From: CABZJG01 sp902512685
Lineage (GTDB): Bacteria > Pseudomonadota > Alphaproteobacteria > Rhodobacterales > Rhodobacteraceae
Length of the DNA: 64,000 nt
Direction of reading: 5' to 3'
Assembly: GCA_051201605.1 (NCBI GenBank)
Contig: CP179201.1
Location: 248,001-312,000 of the forward strand
The notes under the pieces are model-generated. The model searched no databases and was not told where the DNA came from. It saw only the letters and a list, made by a program, of their open reading frames with translations. Below, in pieces: positions 18,556 through 27,517 of the stretch (the first letter of the stretch is position 1; every line of letters starts with the position of its first letter). Made by a program: the position numbers and the translations under genes.

Positions 18556-18717
18556 ATGGCCGACACCCCAAATGATCGAGACAGCGAAAGTTCACGCCAA
18601 ACCCTTCGGCAGGGTTTTGTCGAGCTATTGCAGCATGTGTTTTGGGAAAGTTCTCCAAACGATCAGAATTTAGAGAGTATTGAAGATCTAATTAACCGTA
18701 GCGAGAGGATGCCATGA
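18556..18717 (+). CDS. Small hypothetical protein, first gene of hemP operon
   Basis: Unrecognised acidic, helical protein. I favour the ATG at 18556 (53 residues, MADTPNDRDSESSRQTLRQG) because GGAGACCGGT is correctly placed before it; a TTG at 18457 and an ATG at 18514 keep the frame open upstream (86 or 67 residues). The middle part FVELLQHVFWES suggests one amphipathic helix. Its TGA overlaps the ATG of hemP by four bases, so translation is probably coupled and a link to haem or iron uptake is inferred from context only. Confidence 0.55.
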   Translation: MADTPNDRDSESSRQTLRQGFVELLQHVFWESSPNDQNLESIEDLINRSERMP

Positions 18718-18899
18718 CCGTTATGAATGCAATAATTCCATCAAAAGACACCCAAAAACCATCGCCAGTTCCAAATGACCTGCCCACTTATGACGCCCGA
18801 AAGCTGCTTGGCAACGGGGTTCTGGGCAGACTAGTTTTGGATGATCAATTGTACTTTTTGCGCATAACACGTGCTGGTAAATTGATCTTAACAAAATGA
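18714..18899 (+). CDS. hemP: Hemin uptake protein HemP family
   Basis: A 61-residue protein with the HemP signature in its second half: DARKLLGNGVLGRLVLDDQ, then LYFLRITRAGKLILTK at the very C-terminus, which is the diagnostic ending of the family. HemP proteins accompany haem-uptake genes in proteobacteria and are needed for haem use in some; in Burkholderia and others HemP acts as a regulator of the haem receptor. It is squeezed between two genes with ATGA overlaps on both sides. No haem receptor or hmuTUV is present in this window. Confidence 0.85.
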   Translation: MTVMNAIIPSKDTQKPSPVPNDLPTYDARKLLGNGVLGRLVLDDQLYFLRITRAGKLILTK

Positions 18900-19378
18900 G
18901 TATAGGCGGAAAACACCACCGCGGGGGCGTTTCCGTCGGCGTTTTAAGAAATGTCGACATGTGGGAGGCCGAGCTAATCATAAATCTGCGCCTATGGTGC
19001 AGCGGTTTGAGTGGAAGAGCGCAAGTTTATGATGCGTATTCAACTCGGCTTGCCTCTTCTAGTGCATCCCAGGAATTTGAGATCTTTGAGCGGTTGCTCA
19101 ACTCAATATCCACATACGCACACAGGCCTTTGGTTCACCACGATGTCGAATGTTCATGCATCGGCGCGGATGAACAGATTTTTGCGCATCTTGTTGCCAC
19201 GGCAAGTTCAGGGGACCTTCGGGATGCCTCATTAATTGCCACTTTACTGGTGGGCGCTGCTCAGGCTGAACAAATCGCGCTTTTAGCTGCCCAAGTTGGG
19301 CAAACTTCAAAACGGATGGCACTCAGCAAACCCCAAATGAACGCAAGCGCTCCAGGGCCGTCCTATCAACTTCATTAA
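18896..19378 (+). CDS. Hypothetical protein downstream of hemP (160 aa)
   Basis: Unrecognised soluble protein. It starts at an ATG overlapping the hemP stop (ATGA); an internal ATG at 18959 (MWEAELIINLRLWCSG) would give 139 residues and is where the sequence begins to look folded. A Cys/His cluster, HHDVECSCIGADEQIF, near residues 81-96 might bind metal, followed by a hydrophobic Ala/Leu-rich helix (LIATLLVGAAQAEQIALLAA). Coupling to hemP suggests a role in haem or iron handling, which is inference only. Confidence 0.6.
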   Translation: MSIGGKHHRGGVSVGVLRNVDMWEAELIINLRLWCSGLSGRAQVYDAYSTRLASSSASQEFEIFERLLNSISTYAHRPLVHHDVECSCIGADEQIFAHLVATASSGDLRDASLIATLLVGAAQAEQIALLAAQVGQTSKRMALSKPQMNASAPGPSYQLH

Positions 19379-19464
19379 TTTAGTCCTCAATAACCCTAAA
19401 ATTGGTATTGAAAAGACTATGACGGCTTCGGCGCACTTCCTTAGAAAACTTCAAGATTTAAGAC

Positions 19465-21993
19465 CTAGTCCAGGTTTCGCAAAACCTGGGCAGGGGCTGC
19501 ATTTAATGCGCTGATCGCAAAGGCCAGCCCTGCCAGTATATTTGCCAAAATGCCAAGGCTGACAATAATCAAGGCGTTTGGCCAAATGATAGAAAAATCT
19601 GTGTCCAAAACATAAGTGCAAACCGCCCAGCCGCCCGCCGCCCCGACACCAAGCGCAACGAATCCTGCTGCTGCCCCTAAAATCATCGCTCGTAGGGCAA
19701 AGCTTACCAGAATGCTTCGGCGGCTTGCGCCAAGGGTCTTTAAAATTGCGGCCTCATAGCGGCGTGATCCCGCCCCGGAAGAGGCCGCCCCGATCAATAC
19801 AAAAAACCCTGTTACAAGCGTCGCTGCGGCGCCATAAGAGGTTGTGGCGGCAATAGACCCAAGCAAGGTAACCACCCGGCCGATTACATCGCGAACCGGG
19901 ATCGCTGTAATATTGGGAAATAAACTCGCAAGACTGCGTAAAATGCGCGCTTCAGCGGCCGTGTCAGCATAGACAGTCGCAATAAAAGAATGCGGCGCTG
20001 CGGCCAGTGCAGAGGGGTTCATGGCCAGTACAAATCCAATTCCGGCTGTGGAAAAATCAACAGTTCTAAAGCTGCATATAGTGCCGGTGATATCACGGCC
20101 CATGATGTTCACTGTCATTTGGTCGCCAAGCGATAGTCCCATTTCCGCGCCGGCCTCGGCCGAGAAACTAATCTGCGGTGGCCCAGTATACCCTTCGGGC
20201 CACCATGATCCTTCTGTTATTTCGTCGTTGTTTCGCGGTGCCTCGGAATAGGTTATTCCCCTATCTCCCTGAAGCTCCCAGTGATCACCGGCAAGGCTTT
20301 GCGCATTTTCACCGTTTAATTTTGTTATTATACCCCGCAGCATCGGGGCTTCGTCGACCTTACTTACCGCTGCATCATCTGCCAAAGCCGCACGAAAGGC
20401 TGGCATTTGGGATTTTTGAATATCCACAAAAAAATAAGAAGGGGCCACTTGCGGCAAATCCCGGGCGATGGCCGATCTTAAATTCCCTTCAATTTGACCC
20501 ACAGCTGCCAGTATCGAAAGTCCAAGCCCCAAAGCCAAGACCACCGATACCGAATCGCCTTTGGTGCCGCCGATCGCCGTAAGTGCCCAGTGCCATACGG
20601 CGTATCCGCGGGTCAGTGGCGCGCTCAAGCGGGCCACCTTTTGCAACATAAAAGCGCTAAAACTTAACAAAATCAGAGCGGACAAGATACCAACCCCCAT
20701 CCAAAGCGTCAGTTTCACTGCGCCAGTAAACCAACTGGCAAAAAATAAAAGCAAAGCCAACAGGAGTGCCGTGATCACCAAATACCTGTGATTTGGCAGT
20801 ACTCGGGACTGATCTCCGATATCTCGGAACAAGGTTGCAGCACCTATGTTTTCAGCCTGCGCCAAGGGCCATAACGCAAAGATCGATGCTGTGAGTATAC
20901 CATAAATACTTGCTTCAATCAGGGGCTGAACAAACAGCTCTATTCGGATCGGAAACGGCAGCGCTGCTTCGATCAAAGGTGCAAATATCAAAGGTATCCC
21001 ACTGCCAAGCGCCAATCCCAGAATAACTCCAAGACAGGATAATGCGGCAATTTGCAAAAAATAGGTTTGAAAAATCACCGCATTGGTTGCGCCCAAACTT
21101 CGCAATGTGGCAATCACTGTGGTTTTGGTTGCAATATAGCTTCGCACAGCCGACGAAACCCCTATGCCCCCAACGGCCAGGCCCGCAAGCCCGACAAGAA
21201 CCAAGAAAACGGCTAAACGGTCAACGAATTCAGAGACGCCGGGTGCAGCATTGCGCGCGTCTCTCCAACGAAGGCCGGTTTTTTCGAACCGGTTTTTTGC
21301 ATCGACTGACAGAGCCTCAAGATCTACACTCTCTTCCAGCTTCAACCGGTATTTGGTGCTAAATAAAGTGCCCGGCTCTAACAAGCCTGCGCCCTCAAGC
21401 GACGATTTATAGACAATGGTGCGCGGCCCCAGACCAAAGCCGCCGCTGGCGCTATCCGGTGCGGATTTCAAAATGCCGCCTAGACGAAACCGTTTGATCC
21501 CTATCCTCAGCATATCACCGAGTTCTAATCCGAGACGATCTGCCAGAACACGTTCTAAAACCACGCCATCCTTGCCATTTTTGCGCGACAAAGCCTCAAC
21601 AAATCCGATGTCATCTTCTATAATTACTTGGCCCATCAGCGGATAGGCCGTATCAACGGCTTTGATCTGTGTCAGACTGTAATCTTGTTGTTGAGCGCCC
21701 TCGACCACGATCATCGAGCGAAAATCAACCACCTCGGAAATTTTTTGGGATATGCTTTCCAACCACGCGCGCTCGGTTGGCTCTGCGAAACGATATGTAA
21801 ATTCTGCTTCGGCATCACCGCCCAGTAAGGTCGCACCTTCTGAGCTTAATCCCTCAACAAGCGCGCTGCGCACCGAGCCAACGGCTGCTATGGCCGCCAC
21901 CCCAAGCGCGAGACAGGCAATGAGAATTCGAAACACCGATAGCCCTGCGCGCAGCTCGCGGCGCGCAAACCGAGCTGCCAGCAAAAGGCTCAT
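19465..21993 (-). CDS. ABC transporter permease, FtsX-like (YbbP type)
   Basis: An 842-residue membrane protein with an N-terminal helix (about 20-40), a large periplasmic domain, then two FtsX/MacB-type four-helix blocks (about 245-450 and 690-840). This is the layout of YbbP-type permeases, about 800 residues long. It overlaps its ATPase partner by four bases (21990-21993). The E. coli homologous arrangement tesA/ybbA/ybbP is conserved here, with the esterase divergent. The substrate is unknown; type VII ABC systems act mechanically on lipids, lipoproteins or envelope enzymes. Confidence 0.9.
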   Translation of the reverse strand: MSLLLAARFARRELRAGLSVFRILIACLALGVAAIAAVGSVRSALVEGLSSEGATLLGGDAEAEFTYRFAEPTERAWLESISQKISEVVDFRSMIVVEGAQQQDYSLTQIKAVDTAYPLMGQVIIEDDIGFVEALSRKNGKDGVVLERVLADRLGLELGDMLRIGIKRFRLGGILKSAPDSASGGFGLGPRTIVYKSSLEGAGLLEPGTLFSTKYRLKLEESVDLEALSVDAKNRFEKTGLRWRDARNAAPGVSEFVDRLAVFLVLVGLAGLAVGGIGVSSAVRSYIATKTTVIATLRSLGATNAVIFQTYFLQIAALSCLGVILGLALGSGIPLIFAPLIEAALPFPIRIELFVQPLIEASIYGILTASIFALWPLAQAENIGAATLFRDIGDQSRVLPNHRYLVITALLLALLLFFASWFTGAVKLTLWMGVGILSALILLSFSAFMLQKVARLSAPLTRGYAVWHWALTAIGGTKGDSVSVVLALGLGLSILAAVGQIEGNLRSAIARDLPQVAPSYFFVDIQKSQMPAFRAALADDAAVSKVDEAPMLRGIITKLNGENAQSLAGDHWELQGDRGITYSEAPRNNDEITEGSWWPEGYTGPPQISFSAEAGAEMGLSLGDQMTVNIMGRDITGTICSFRTVDFSTAGIGFVLAMNPSALAAAPHSFIATVYADTAAEARILRSLASLFPNITAIPVRDVIGRVVTLLGSIAATTSYGAAATLVTGFFVLIGAASSGAGSRRYEAAILKTLGASRRSILVSFALRAMILGAAAGFVALGVGAAGGWAVCTYVLDTDFSIIWPNALIIVSLGILANILAGLAFAISALNAAPAQVLRNLD

Positions 21994-22679
21994 GTGACTG
22001 CGCCGTGGGCGGTCATAACCTCCCCATCCCGCAATTGGATAATCCGGTCGCAGTGCGCGGCAAGATCGAGGGCATGGGTGACTAAAATCAGTGTGGATCC
22101 ATATTTATCGCGAAGTCCAAATAGTAAATCAACAATAGCATCACCGGTTTGAGCATCCAAATTGCCCGTAGGCTCATCGGCCAAAAGAATATCGGGGCGC
22201 GTTACAGCGGCCCGTGCCAAAGCCGTGCGCTGCTGTTCGCCGCCAGACATCTGCGCGGGATAATGTTCGGCGCGGTGCGCTAGGCCAACTGCCTCAAGTT
22301 CGCGTTCGGCGCGCTGCATTGCATCTCTTGCTCCGGCAAGTTCAAGCGGGGATGCAATATTTTCCAAAGCCGTCATGGTTGGTATCAGGTGAAAAGACTG
22401 AAAAACAATGCCCATGTGCGCGCGTCGAAAGCGTGCCAGATCATCTTCGCTCATCCGGCCAAAATCATTACCAAGAACCTGCACTTTGCCGGCGCTGGCT
22501 TTTTCGAGACCGCCCATGACCATCAAAAGCGATGACTTGCCAGAGCCGGAAGGTCCCACCAAGCCGATACTTTCGCCTTGTTCAATTTTTAGGGATATAT
22601 TTTTTAATATATTTACAGAACCGGCATTGCTTTGCAGAATTAAAGATACATCTGTCATCTGAACAGTAGGATGTGCCAT
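21990..22679 (-). CDS. ABC transporter ATP-binding protein (YbbA/LolD type)
   Basis: A 229-residue ATPase: Walker A GPSGSGKSSLL (about residue 40), Q-loop VFQSFHLIP, signature MSGGEQQRTALARA (about 144), Walker B ILLADEPTGNLD and H-loop LVTHALDLA. Sequence is of the LolD/MacB/YbbA class that pairs with FtsX-like permeases. The ATG at 22679 shares the tetranucleotide CATG with the divergent esterase start; an internal ATG at 22658 (MTDVSLILQ) is a realistic alternative start that would leave 20 bases between the two genes. Confidence 0.93.
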   Translation of the reverse strand: MAHPTVQMTDVSLILQSNAGSVNILKNISLKIEQGESIGLVGPSGSGKSSLLMVMGGLEKASAGKVQVLGNDFGRMSEDDLARFRRAHMGIVFQSFHLIPTMTALENIASPLELAGARDAMQRAERELEAVGLAHRAEHYPAQMSGGEQQRTALARAAVTRPDILLADEPTGNLDAQTGDAIVDLLFGLRDKYGSTLILVTHALDLAAHCDRIIQLRDGEVMTAHGAVT

Positions 22680-23364
22680 GCGCCTAAAACCCTATAGTAA
22701 ATGCCTCACAACTCCATATGGGGTTCTGCAGAACTTCAGCAAGTCGGCCGTACTAATCTTTTTTTTGATCTGCCAACCCGCATTTGCAGAACGACCAACA
22801 GTTTTGGTGTTGGGTGATAGTCTGACCCAAGGCTATGGGCTTGCCCAGCACGATGGGTTTGTGCCGCAATTGATGCAATGGCTGTCTGATCAGGGAACCC
22901 CTGCACATATCATCAACGCAGGTGTATCCGGCGACACCACCGCAGGGGGGTTAGAGCGGGTTGAGTGGTCACTGGCTGAGGGTGTTGATGCGATGATCGT
23001 CGCGCTGGGCAGCAATGACATGCTGCGCGGGATCGCCCCGGATGACAGCTATCGCAATATTGAAAACATTCTTAAAATCGGCCAACGCGGCGGGGTTCGC
23101 TTGATGATTATAGGGGTGCGCGCATCAGGAAATTTTGGACCGATTTATAAAAAAGATTTTGATGCGATTTTTCCAAAACTCGCGAAAATCTATCAAGCAG
23201 AGTATGTAGGTCATTTTTTTGAAGGCCTGATGGATCCCTCGCAGCCGAGCCAACCGGCCTTAAAATATCTTCAAAGAGATCGGATGCATCCAAACAGGAA
23301 AGGCGTCCAAAAGGTTGTTAAAACCATAGGAACCACCGTGCAGCAGCTAATTGCTGAGCATTAA
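22678..23364 (+). CDS. Arylesterase / TesA-type SGNH hydrolase
   Basis: Periplasmic multifunctional esterase-thioesterase-lysophospholipase family, 228 residues including a signal peptide (hydrophobic SAVLIFFLICQPAFA, cleavage after AFA near residue 37). All four SGNH blocks are visible: GDSLTQGYG (catalytic Ser), the Gly in NAGVSGDTTAGG, GSNDMLRG (Asn) and DRMHPN (Asp/His pair). No other ATG precedes the signal peptide core, so the start at 22678 is likely despite sharing CATG with the divergent ATPase gene. The neighbourhood matches tesA-ybbA-ybbP of E. coli. Confidence 0.93.
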   Translation: MRLKPYSKCLTTPYGVLQNFSKSAVLIFFLICQPAFAERPTVLVLGDSLTQGYGLAQHDGFVPQLMQWLSDQGTPAHIINAGVSGDTTAGGLERVEWSLAEGVDAMIVALGSNDMLRGIAPDDSYRNIENILKIGQRGGVRLMIIGVRASGNFGPIYKKDFDAIFPKLAKIYQAEYVGHFFEGLMDPSQPSQPALKYLQRDRMHPNRKGVQKVVKTIGTTVQQLIAEH

Positions 23365-23366
23365 TT

Positions 23367-23384
23367 CGGGCGCCGAGGCGCCCG
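23367..23384. terminator. Hairpin between tesA-like gene and cold-shock gene
   Basis: CGGGCGCC (23367-23374) pairs with GGCGCCCG (23377-23384), six stable pairs with a six-base effective loop, followed on the plus strand by CTTGTCATTTATTTTT. It lies two bases after the esterase stop and before the convergent cold-shock gene stop. The T run is 10 bases away, so it is a weak intrinsic terminator. Confidence 0.45.
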
Positions 23385-23404
23385 CTTGTCATTTATTTTT
23401 GCTA

Positions 23405-23611
23405 TTAAGCCAGTGCGATATTAACAGCTGATTCGCGGCCATCACGGCCTGGTTCGATATCAAAAGTAACCTTTTGATCATCTGCAAGGCCTGTCAGCCC
23501 AGAGCGTTCAACCGCCGAGATGTGTACAAACACGTCTTTGCTACCGCCTTCAGGTGCGATAAATCCATAGCCTTTTGTGGTGTTAAACCACTTTACTGTC
23601 CCATTTGCCAT
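23405..23611 (-). CDS. Cold-shock protein, CspA family
   Basis: A 68-residue single cold-shock domain that binds single-stranded RNA/DNA. RNP1 is KGYGFIAP and RNP2 is VFVHISAV; the start MANGTVKWFNTTKG and the ending SAVNIALA are typical of alphaproteobacterial members. A strong AAGGAGAAGACCC precedes the ATG. Whether it is cold-inducible cannot be told; the 250-base region upstream could hold the long leader common to such genes. Confidence 0.97.
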   Translation of the reverse strand: MANGTVKWFNTTKGYGFIAPEGGSKDVFVHISAVERSGLTGLADDQKVTFDIEPGRDGRESAVNIALA

Positions 23612-23862
23612 TGGGTCTTCTCCTTAAAAATCTGCCCGCAGAATGCGGCAGCGCGGCTCTGTCAGTACATGATCGAATGACTGGGCCGAAAAGGAGCAGT
23701 GGGTCGATAGTCGTAACGTCGCAGGGGGTATATGCTTGTTTGCAAGGCAGAAAGCAAGAAAAATAAGCATTTTCAAACGGGTGTGTTTTTAAGCGTGAGA
23801 AATTTGCAACGTGGAGCACCATTCAGAAATATTACGTTGCGCTATCGATCGGGGCATAAAAC

Positions 23863-25278
23863 CTACTGCTCAAACTGTTGTGCGGTCTCGCAGATCACTT
23901 GGTACGCCGTTTGGATATCTTCTTGTGTGGTGTCAAACTGACCAACTTGAAAGCGAATGACCTTGGCCCCGTCAATATTGGTTTGAGTCAGGTATATTCG
24001 GCCATCGTCATTAATCCGGTCCACCAAAGATTGATTGATTTCATCTAGATCGCCTGATCCATTTGGCAGATAGCGAAAGGTAAAAAGCGATAGTATCGGC
24101 TCAGTGACAATCTCAAAACCTGATGTGGCGCGCAATTGATCTGCAATCTCATTGGCCCATTTGATATGGTTGCGGATGCGGTTTCGCAATTCAACCAGAC
24201 CATAGCTGCGCAACAAAAACCAAATTTTTAGCGCCCGAAACCTGCGACCCAAAGGGATGGACCATTCAGAGTAGTTGATTAGGCCTTCTTGTCCGTGGGT
24301 TTTAAGGTATTCGGGTTGGATTGCCAAAGTGCGCACCAGATCTTCGGGATTTTTTAGAAAATGCGCAGAACAGTCGAATTGGACCCCTAACCATTTATGC
24401 GGGTTGAAAACAACGCTGTCCGCCCGTTCTACACCTGCCCAAAGAGATCTGAATTCGGGGCAAATCATGGCAGATCCCGCCCAAGCGGCGTCAACATGAA
24501 TATAAAGATCAAAATTCTGCGCAACATCGATCACAGCGGCGATATCATCACAGGCCCCCATGCCGGTCGCCCCGGTGCAGGCGATCACGCCGATGGGCAG
24601 ATGACCAGCCGCAAGGTCATTTTTTATCGCTTGCCGCAGACCTTCAGGGTCCATTGAGCGATGAGCACCGCTTACGGGTATGCGCACAATGTTATCACTG
24701 CCAATGCCTGCCACCCAAACAGCCCGGTCAATTGAGCTATGGGCTTCACCCGAACAATAGATCCGCAGTTTTGGGTGCTGGGATAAACCATCTTCATTAC
24801 CCTGCCACCGCAGGGAGCGCTCGCGCATGGTTAAAACTGCGGCTAAAGTGGCAGATGAGGCGCTGTCTTGGATCACCCCAGAAAAACTGCCTGGTAAGCC
24901 GATGGCCTGACGCAGCCACTCCATCATCCGCGTTTCCATTTCCGTGGCCGCAGGAGAGGTTTGCCAGAGCATGCATTGCACCGCCATGGTGGACACCAGA
25001 AAATCAGCCAATATTGCAGGCGGCGTTGCGTTTGACGGAAAATAGGCAAAAAAGCGCGGGTGTTGCCAATGGGTTATGCCGGGCATTACCACACGTTCAA
25101 AATCTTCCAGTATAGCCTCCATATCTTCGCCGGTTTCAGGCGCCGATGGCTCAAGCAGCTTTGCGGTCTCACCGGGCGCCACCTGCGCCCTGACGGGGCG
25201 ATCGCGCATGGATTGATGATAGGCGGCGCCCCAGTCAGATATTTTTTTGCCCCAATCGGCATACTCGTCCCAATTCAT
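23863..25278 (-). CDS. PLP-dependent decarboxylase (aromatic-L-amino-acid decarboxylase family)
   Basis: Group II pyridoxal-phosphate decarboxylase of 471 residues. The PLP lysine lies in FNPHKWLG (about residue 300), the Asp that contacts the pyridine nitrogen in HVDAAWAGSA (about 265), and the N-terminal substrate region in HPRFFAYFPSNATPPAILAD. I set the start at the ATG at 25278 (MNWDEYADWGKKI); the frame stays open 85 codons further but that stretch has no domain character. Tryptophan/phenylalanine/tyrosine-type substrates are likely by family. It is a single gene. Confidence 0.85.
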   Translation of the reverse strand: MNWDEYADWGKKISDWGAAYHQSMRDRPVRAQVAPGETAKLLEPSAPETGEDMEAILEDFERVVMPGITHWQHPRFFAYFPSNATPPAILADFLVSTMAVQCMLWQTSPAATEMETRMMEWLRQAIGLPGSFSGVIQDSASSATLAAVLTMRERSLRWQGNEDGLSQHPKLRIYCSGEAHSSIDRAVWVAGIGSDNIVRIPVSGAHRSMDPEGLRQAIKNDLAAGHLPIGVIACTGATGMGACDDIAAVIDVAQNFDLYIHVDAAWAGSAMICPEFRSLWAGVERADSVVFNPHKWLGVQFDCSAHFLKNPEDLVRTLAIQPEYLKTHGQEGLINYSEWSIPLGRRFRALKIWFLLRSYGLVELRNRIRNHIKWANEIADQLRATSGFEIVTEPILSLFTFRYLPNGSGDLDEINQSLVDRINDDGRIYLTQTNIDGAKVIRFQVGQFDTTQEDIQTAYQVICETAQQFEQ

Positions 25279-25582
25279 ACCCGTTCCCGCTGTGCTGTTA
25301 CATTCATGCTTTGCCAAACCACACCTTTTCACTTTTGACACTTTATAAGTGGAATTTTTTGGGATGCGATAAAAATATGAGTGTCTTACAAAGTTTAGGG
25401 CGCATTTTGTCCGATCAAGCCCTGATGCAATGGTTGGCGCTACAAAGCATTTAAAATTCGTTAAGGTGCTGCTTGGCAACAGATAAACCGCCGTTGCGAA
25501 TGAAGGCTTGAATTTATGTCCAAATAGATACATTTAGGGCGTCATCCACAAATGTGGGCACAGTCAAATTATAGGAGAAACT
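25279..25582. other. Divergent promoter region (decarboxylase / infA)
   Basis: 304 bases with A/T-rich segments and no recognised RNA gene. Directly before infA lies TAGGAGAAACT, its ribosome binding site. An open frame here is only the spurious N-terminal extension of the decarboxylase. Confidence 0.5.
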
Positions 25583-25801
25583 ATGGCCAAGGAAGATACG
25601 CTCGAATTTCCCGGTGTCGTCAAGGAACTCCTGCCTAATGCGACATTTCGGGTCGAGTTGGAAAACGGCCATGAGATTATCGCGCACACGGCAGGAAAAA
25701 TGCGCAAAAACCGGATCCGCGTTCTGGCAGGTGATAAGGTACAGGTTGAAATGACCCCTTATGATCTTACCAAGGGACGCATCAACTACCGGTTCAAATA
25801 A
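25583..25801 (+). CDS. infA: Translation initiation factor IF-1
   Basis: The 72-residue OB-fold factor that binds the 30S A site. Sequence is the textbook one: MAKEDTLEFPGVVKELLPNA at the start, HTAGKMRKNRIRVLAGD in the middle and LTKGRINYRFK at the end. TAGGAG precedes the ATG. maf follows four bases after the stop, and maf overlaps the RNase gene, giving an infA-maf-rng operon common in alphaproteobacteria. Confidence 0.98.
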   Translation: MAKEDTLEFPGVVKELLPNATFRVELENGHEIIAHTAGKMRKNRIRVLAGDKVQVEMTPYDLTKGRINYRFK

Positions 25802-25805
25802 CCTT

Positions 25806-26384
25806 TTGAAACTTATTTTGGGATCTGCAAGTCCGCGCCGCCTTGAACTTTTGGCGCAGATCGGTGTTGTCCCGGATGAAATATGTCCGCCGGATATTGA
25901 TGAAACGCCGCATGCCAATGAAGTGCCGCGCCACTATTGCAGCCGCATTTCACAGGCAAAAGTCGTAGCGGTGCCTAGCGCCGACGATGATTTAGTGCTC
26001 TGCGGCGATACAACCGTTTCACTTGGCCGCCGGATTTTGGGCAAGCCGGAAACGCCTGAGCAGGCTGCGGAATTTTTGCAGGCGCTGTCCGGACGGCGCC
26101 ACCGGGTGATCACCGCAATAGCTTTGCGAAAAGGCGACAAGACATGGCAGCGCGACGTTGTCAGTGCCGTGCGTTTTAAACGTCTGTCCCAAAGCGAAAT
26201 TGATGCCTATCTTAACACCGGTGATTGGCAGGGCAAAGCTGGAGGCTATGCAATTCAAGGGCCCGCATCAGCGTTTATCCCATGGATAAGCGGATCCTTT
26301 AGCGCCATTGTTGGGCTGCCTTTGGCAGAAACAGCGGCCCTTTTACAATCTGCTGGTTATCCAATTTTAAAGGCGGACAAATGA
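25806..26384 (+). CDS. Maf-family nucleoside triphosphate pyrophosphatase
   Basis: House-cleaning enzyme that hydrolyses modified or non-canonical nucleotides; related to septum inhibition in Bacillus. Motifs: LILGSASPRRLELL (N-terminal phosphate-binding loop), CGDTTVSLG with the catalytic acid, and GKAGGYAIQGPA near residue 150. I favour the TTG at 25806 (192 residues), which gives the family's usual N-terminus and sits four bases after infA; an ATG at 25761 would overlap infA by 41 bases. Its TGA overlaps the next start (ATGA). Confidence 0.88.
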   Translation: MKLILGSASPRRLELLAQIGVVPDEICPPDIDETPHANEVPRHYCSRISQAKVVAVPSADDDLVLCGDTTVSLGRRILGKPETPEQAAEFLQALSGRRHRVITAIALRKGDKTWQRDVVSAVRFKRLSQSEIDAYLNTGDWQGKAGGYAIQGPASAFIPWISGSFSAIVGLPLAETAALLQSAGYPILKADK

Positions 26385-27400
26385 AAGGCACACTGATCTT
26401 ACTCGATCATCTTAATGACCGACCAGCTGCAGCGCTGATCAAAGATGGCCAATTGCATGATTTGCTGGTCGACACAGACGCACCCGGCCCCGGCACAATC
26501 TACCGCGCTCAGGTTGACCGCCCAATCAAAGGCCAAGGAGGGGTGTTTTTGAACACACCTGATGGGCCGGCGTTTCTACGCCATATTAAAGGGCTTTCGC
26601 CAAAACAGACGCTTTTGGTGCAGGTGACGGGTTATGCAGAACCCGGCAAAGCCATTCCAGTGACCAGCAAGCTTTTGTTCAAAAGCCGCTATGTGATAGT
26701 GACCCCGACAGCTCCCGGGTTAAATATCTCGCGCAGTATTCGCGACGAAGATCGGCGCGATGCCCTTTTGCAACTGATCCATGAAACTATTGGCCCGCCG
26801 GCCTATGGGATGATCCTGCGGTCATCCTGCGCTGAGGCAGATCCAGAAGACATTGCCGATGATGCACGCGCTGTTTTGAAGTTGGTGAGCCAGGTTCTTG
26901 AAGATGATGCTCAGCAGATTGCGGTATTGCTGAATGCGGATGGGGCGCATGAGCAAGCCTGGCGTGATTGGAGCGAACCGGCACAGATTGAAACTGAAAC
27001 GGGCTGTTTTGCGGCCCATGGGGTGCTGGATCAGATCGATGCGCTTAAAAGTGCGGATGTTTCAATACATGGCGGGTCTTTTTCAATTGAGCCAACCCGC
27101 GCGTTTGTTGCAGTTGATGTAAATACGGGAAAAGATGGCTCGCCTGCAGCCGGACTTAAGGCCAATATCGCCATGGCCCGCGACCTGCCGCGTCAGTTGC
27201 GGCTTAGGGGTCTGGGCGGTCAAATTGTCATTGACCCCGCACCTATGCCCAAAAAAGACCGGCGGCAATTGGAAACCATCTTTCGTGCGGCGCTGCGCAG
27301 CGATACGGTTGAAACGAATTTTGTAGGCTGGACCACGCTGGGCTTGATCGAGTTGCAGCGCGCGCGCTCCCGCGTGCCCTTGCAGATCAAACCCCAGTAA
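26381..27400 (+). CDS. Ribonuclease E/G family protein (short form)
   Basis: A 339-residue member, much shorter than E. coli RNase G (489), as is usual for the infA-linked alphaproteobacterial version. The catalytic metal-binding aspartates are recognisable in FVAVDVNTG (about residue 247) and GGQIVIDPAPMPKKDR (about 285); an S1-like portion is reduced. The zinc-link cysteines of RNase E are not evident. Role: rRNA or mRNA 5'-end-dependent cleavage (family knowledge). The ATG overlaps the maf stop. The DNA-gyrase inhibitor gene yacG, which often follows, is not found. Confidence 0.85.
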   Translation: MKGTLILLDHLNDRPAAALIKDGQLHDLLVDTDAPGPGTIYRAQVDRPIKGQGGVFLNTPDGPAFLRHIKGLSPKQTLLVQVTGYAEPGKAIPVTSKLLFKSRYVIVTPTAPGLNISRSIRDEDRRDALLQLIHETIGPPAYGMILRSSCAEADPEDIADDARAVLKLVSQVLEDDAQQIAVLLNADGAHEQAWRDWSEPAQIETETGCFAAHGVLDQIDALKSADVSIHGGSFSIEPTRAFVAVDVNTGKDGSPAAGLKANIAMARDLPRQLRLRGLGGQIVIDPAPMPKKDRRQLETIFRAALRSDTVETNFVGWTTLGLIELQRARSRVPLQIKPQ

Positions 27401-27517
27401 TCCCCAAAGGTTTTTGCAATCAATGAAAAGCTGTTTTTCGACAACAGCATGAAAAACATAATCGAATTCGGTAATTTGCAGCTTTTCTTTTAGGGAATTG
27501 CTTGTATAGTTACCGCC

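Noticed and set aside
25279..25533. 85-codon extension of the PLP decarboxylase
   Set aside because: No domain character, low-complexity composition and outside the family's normal N-terminus.
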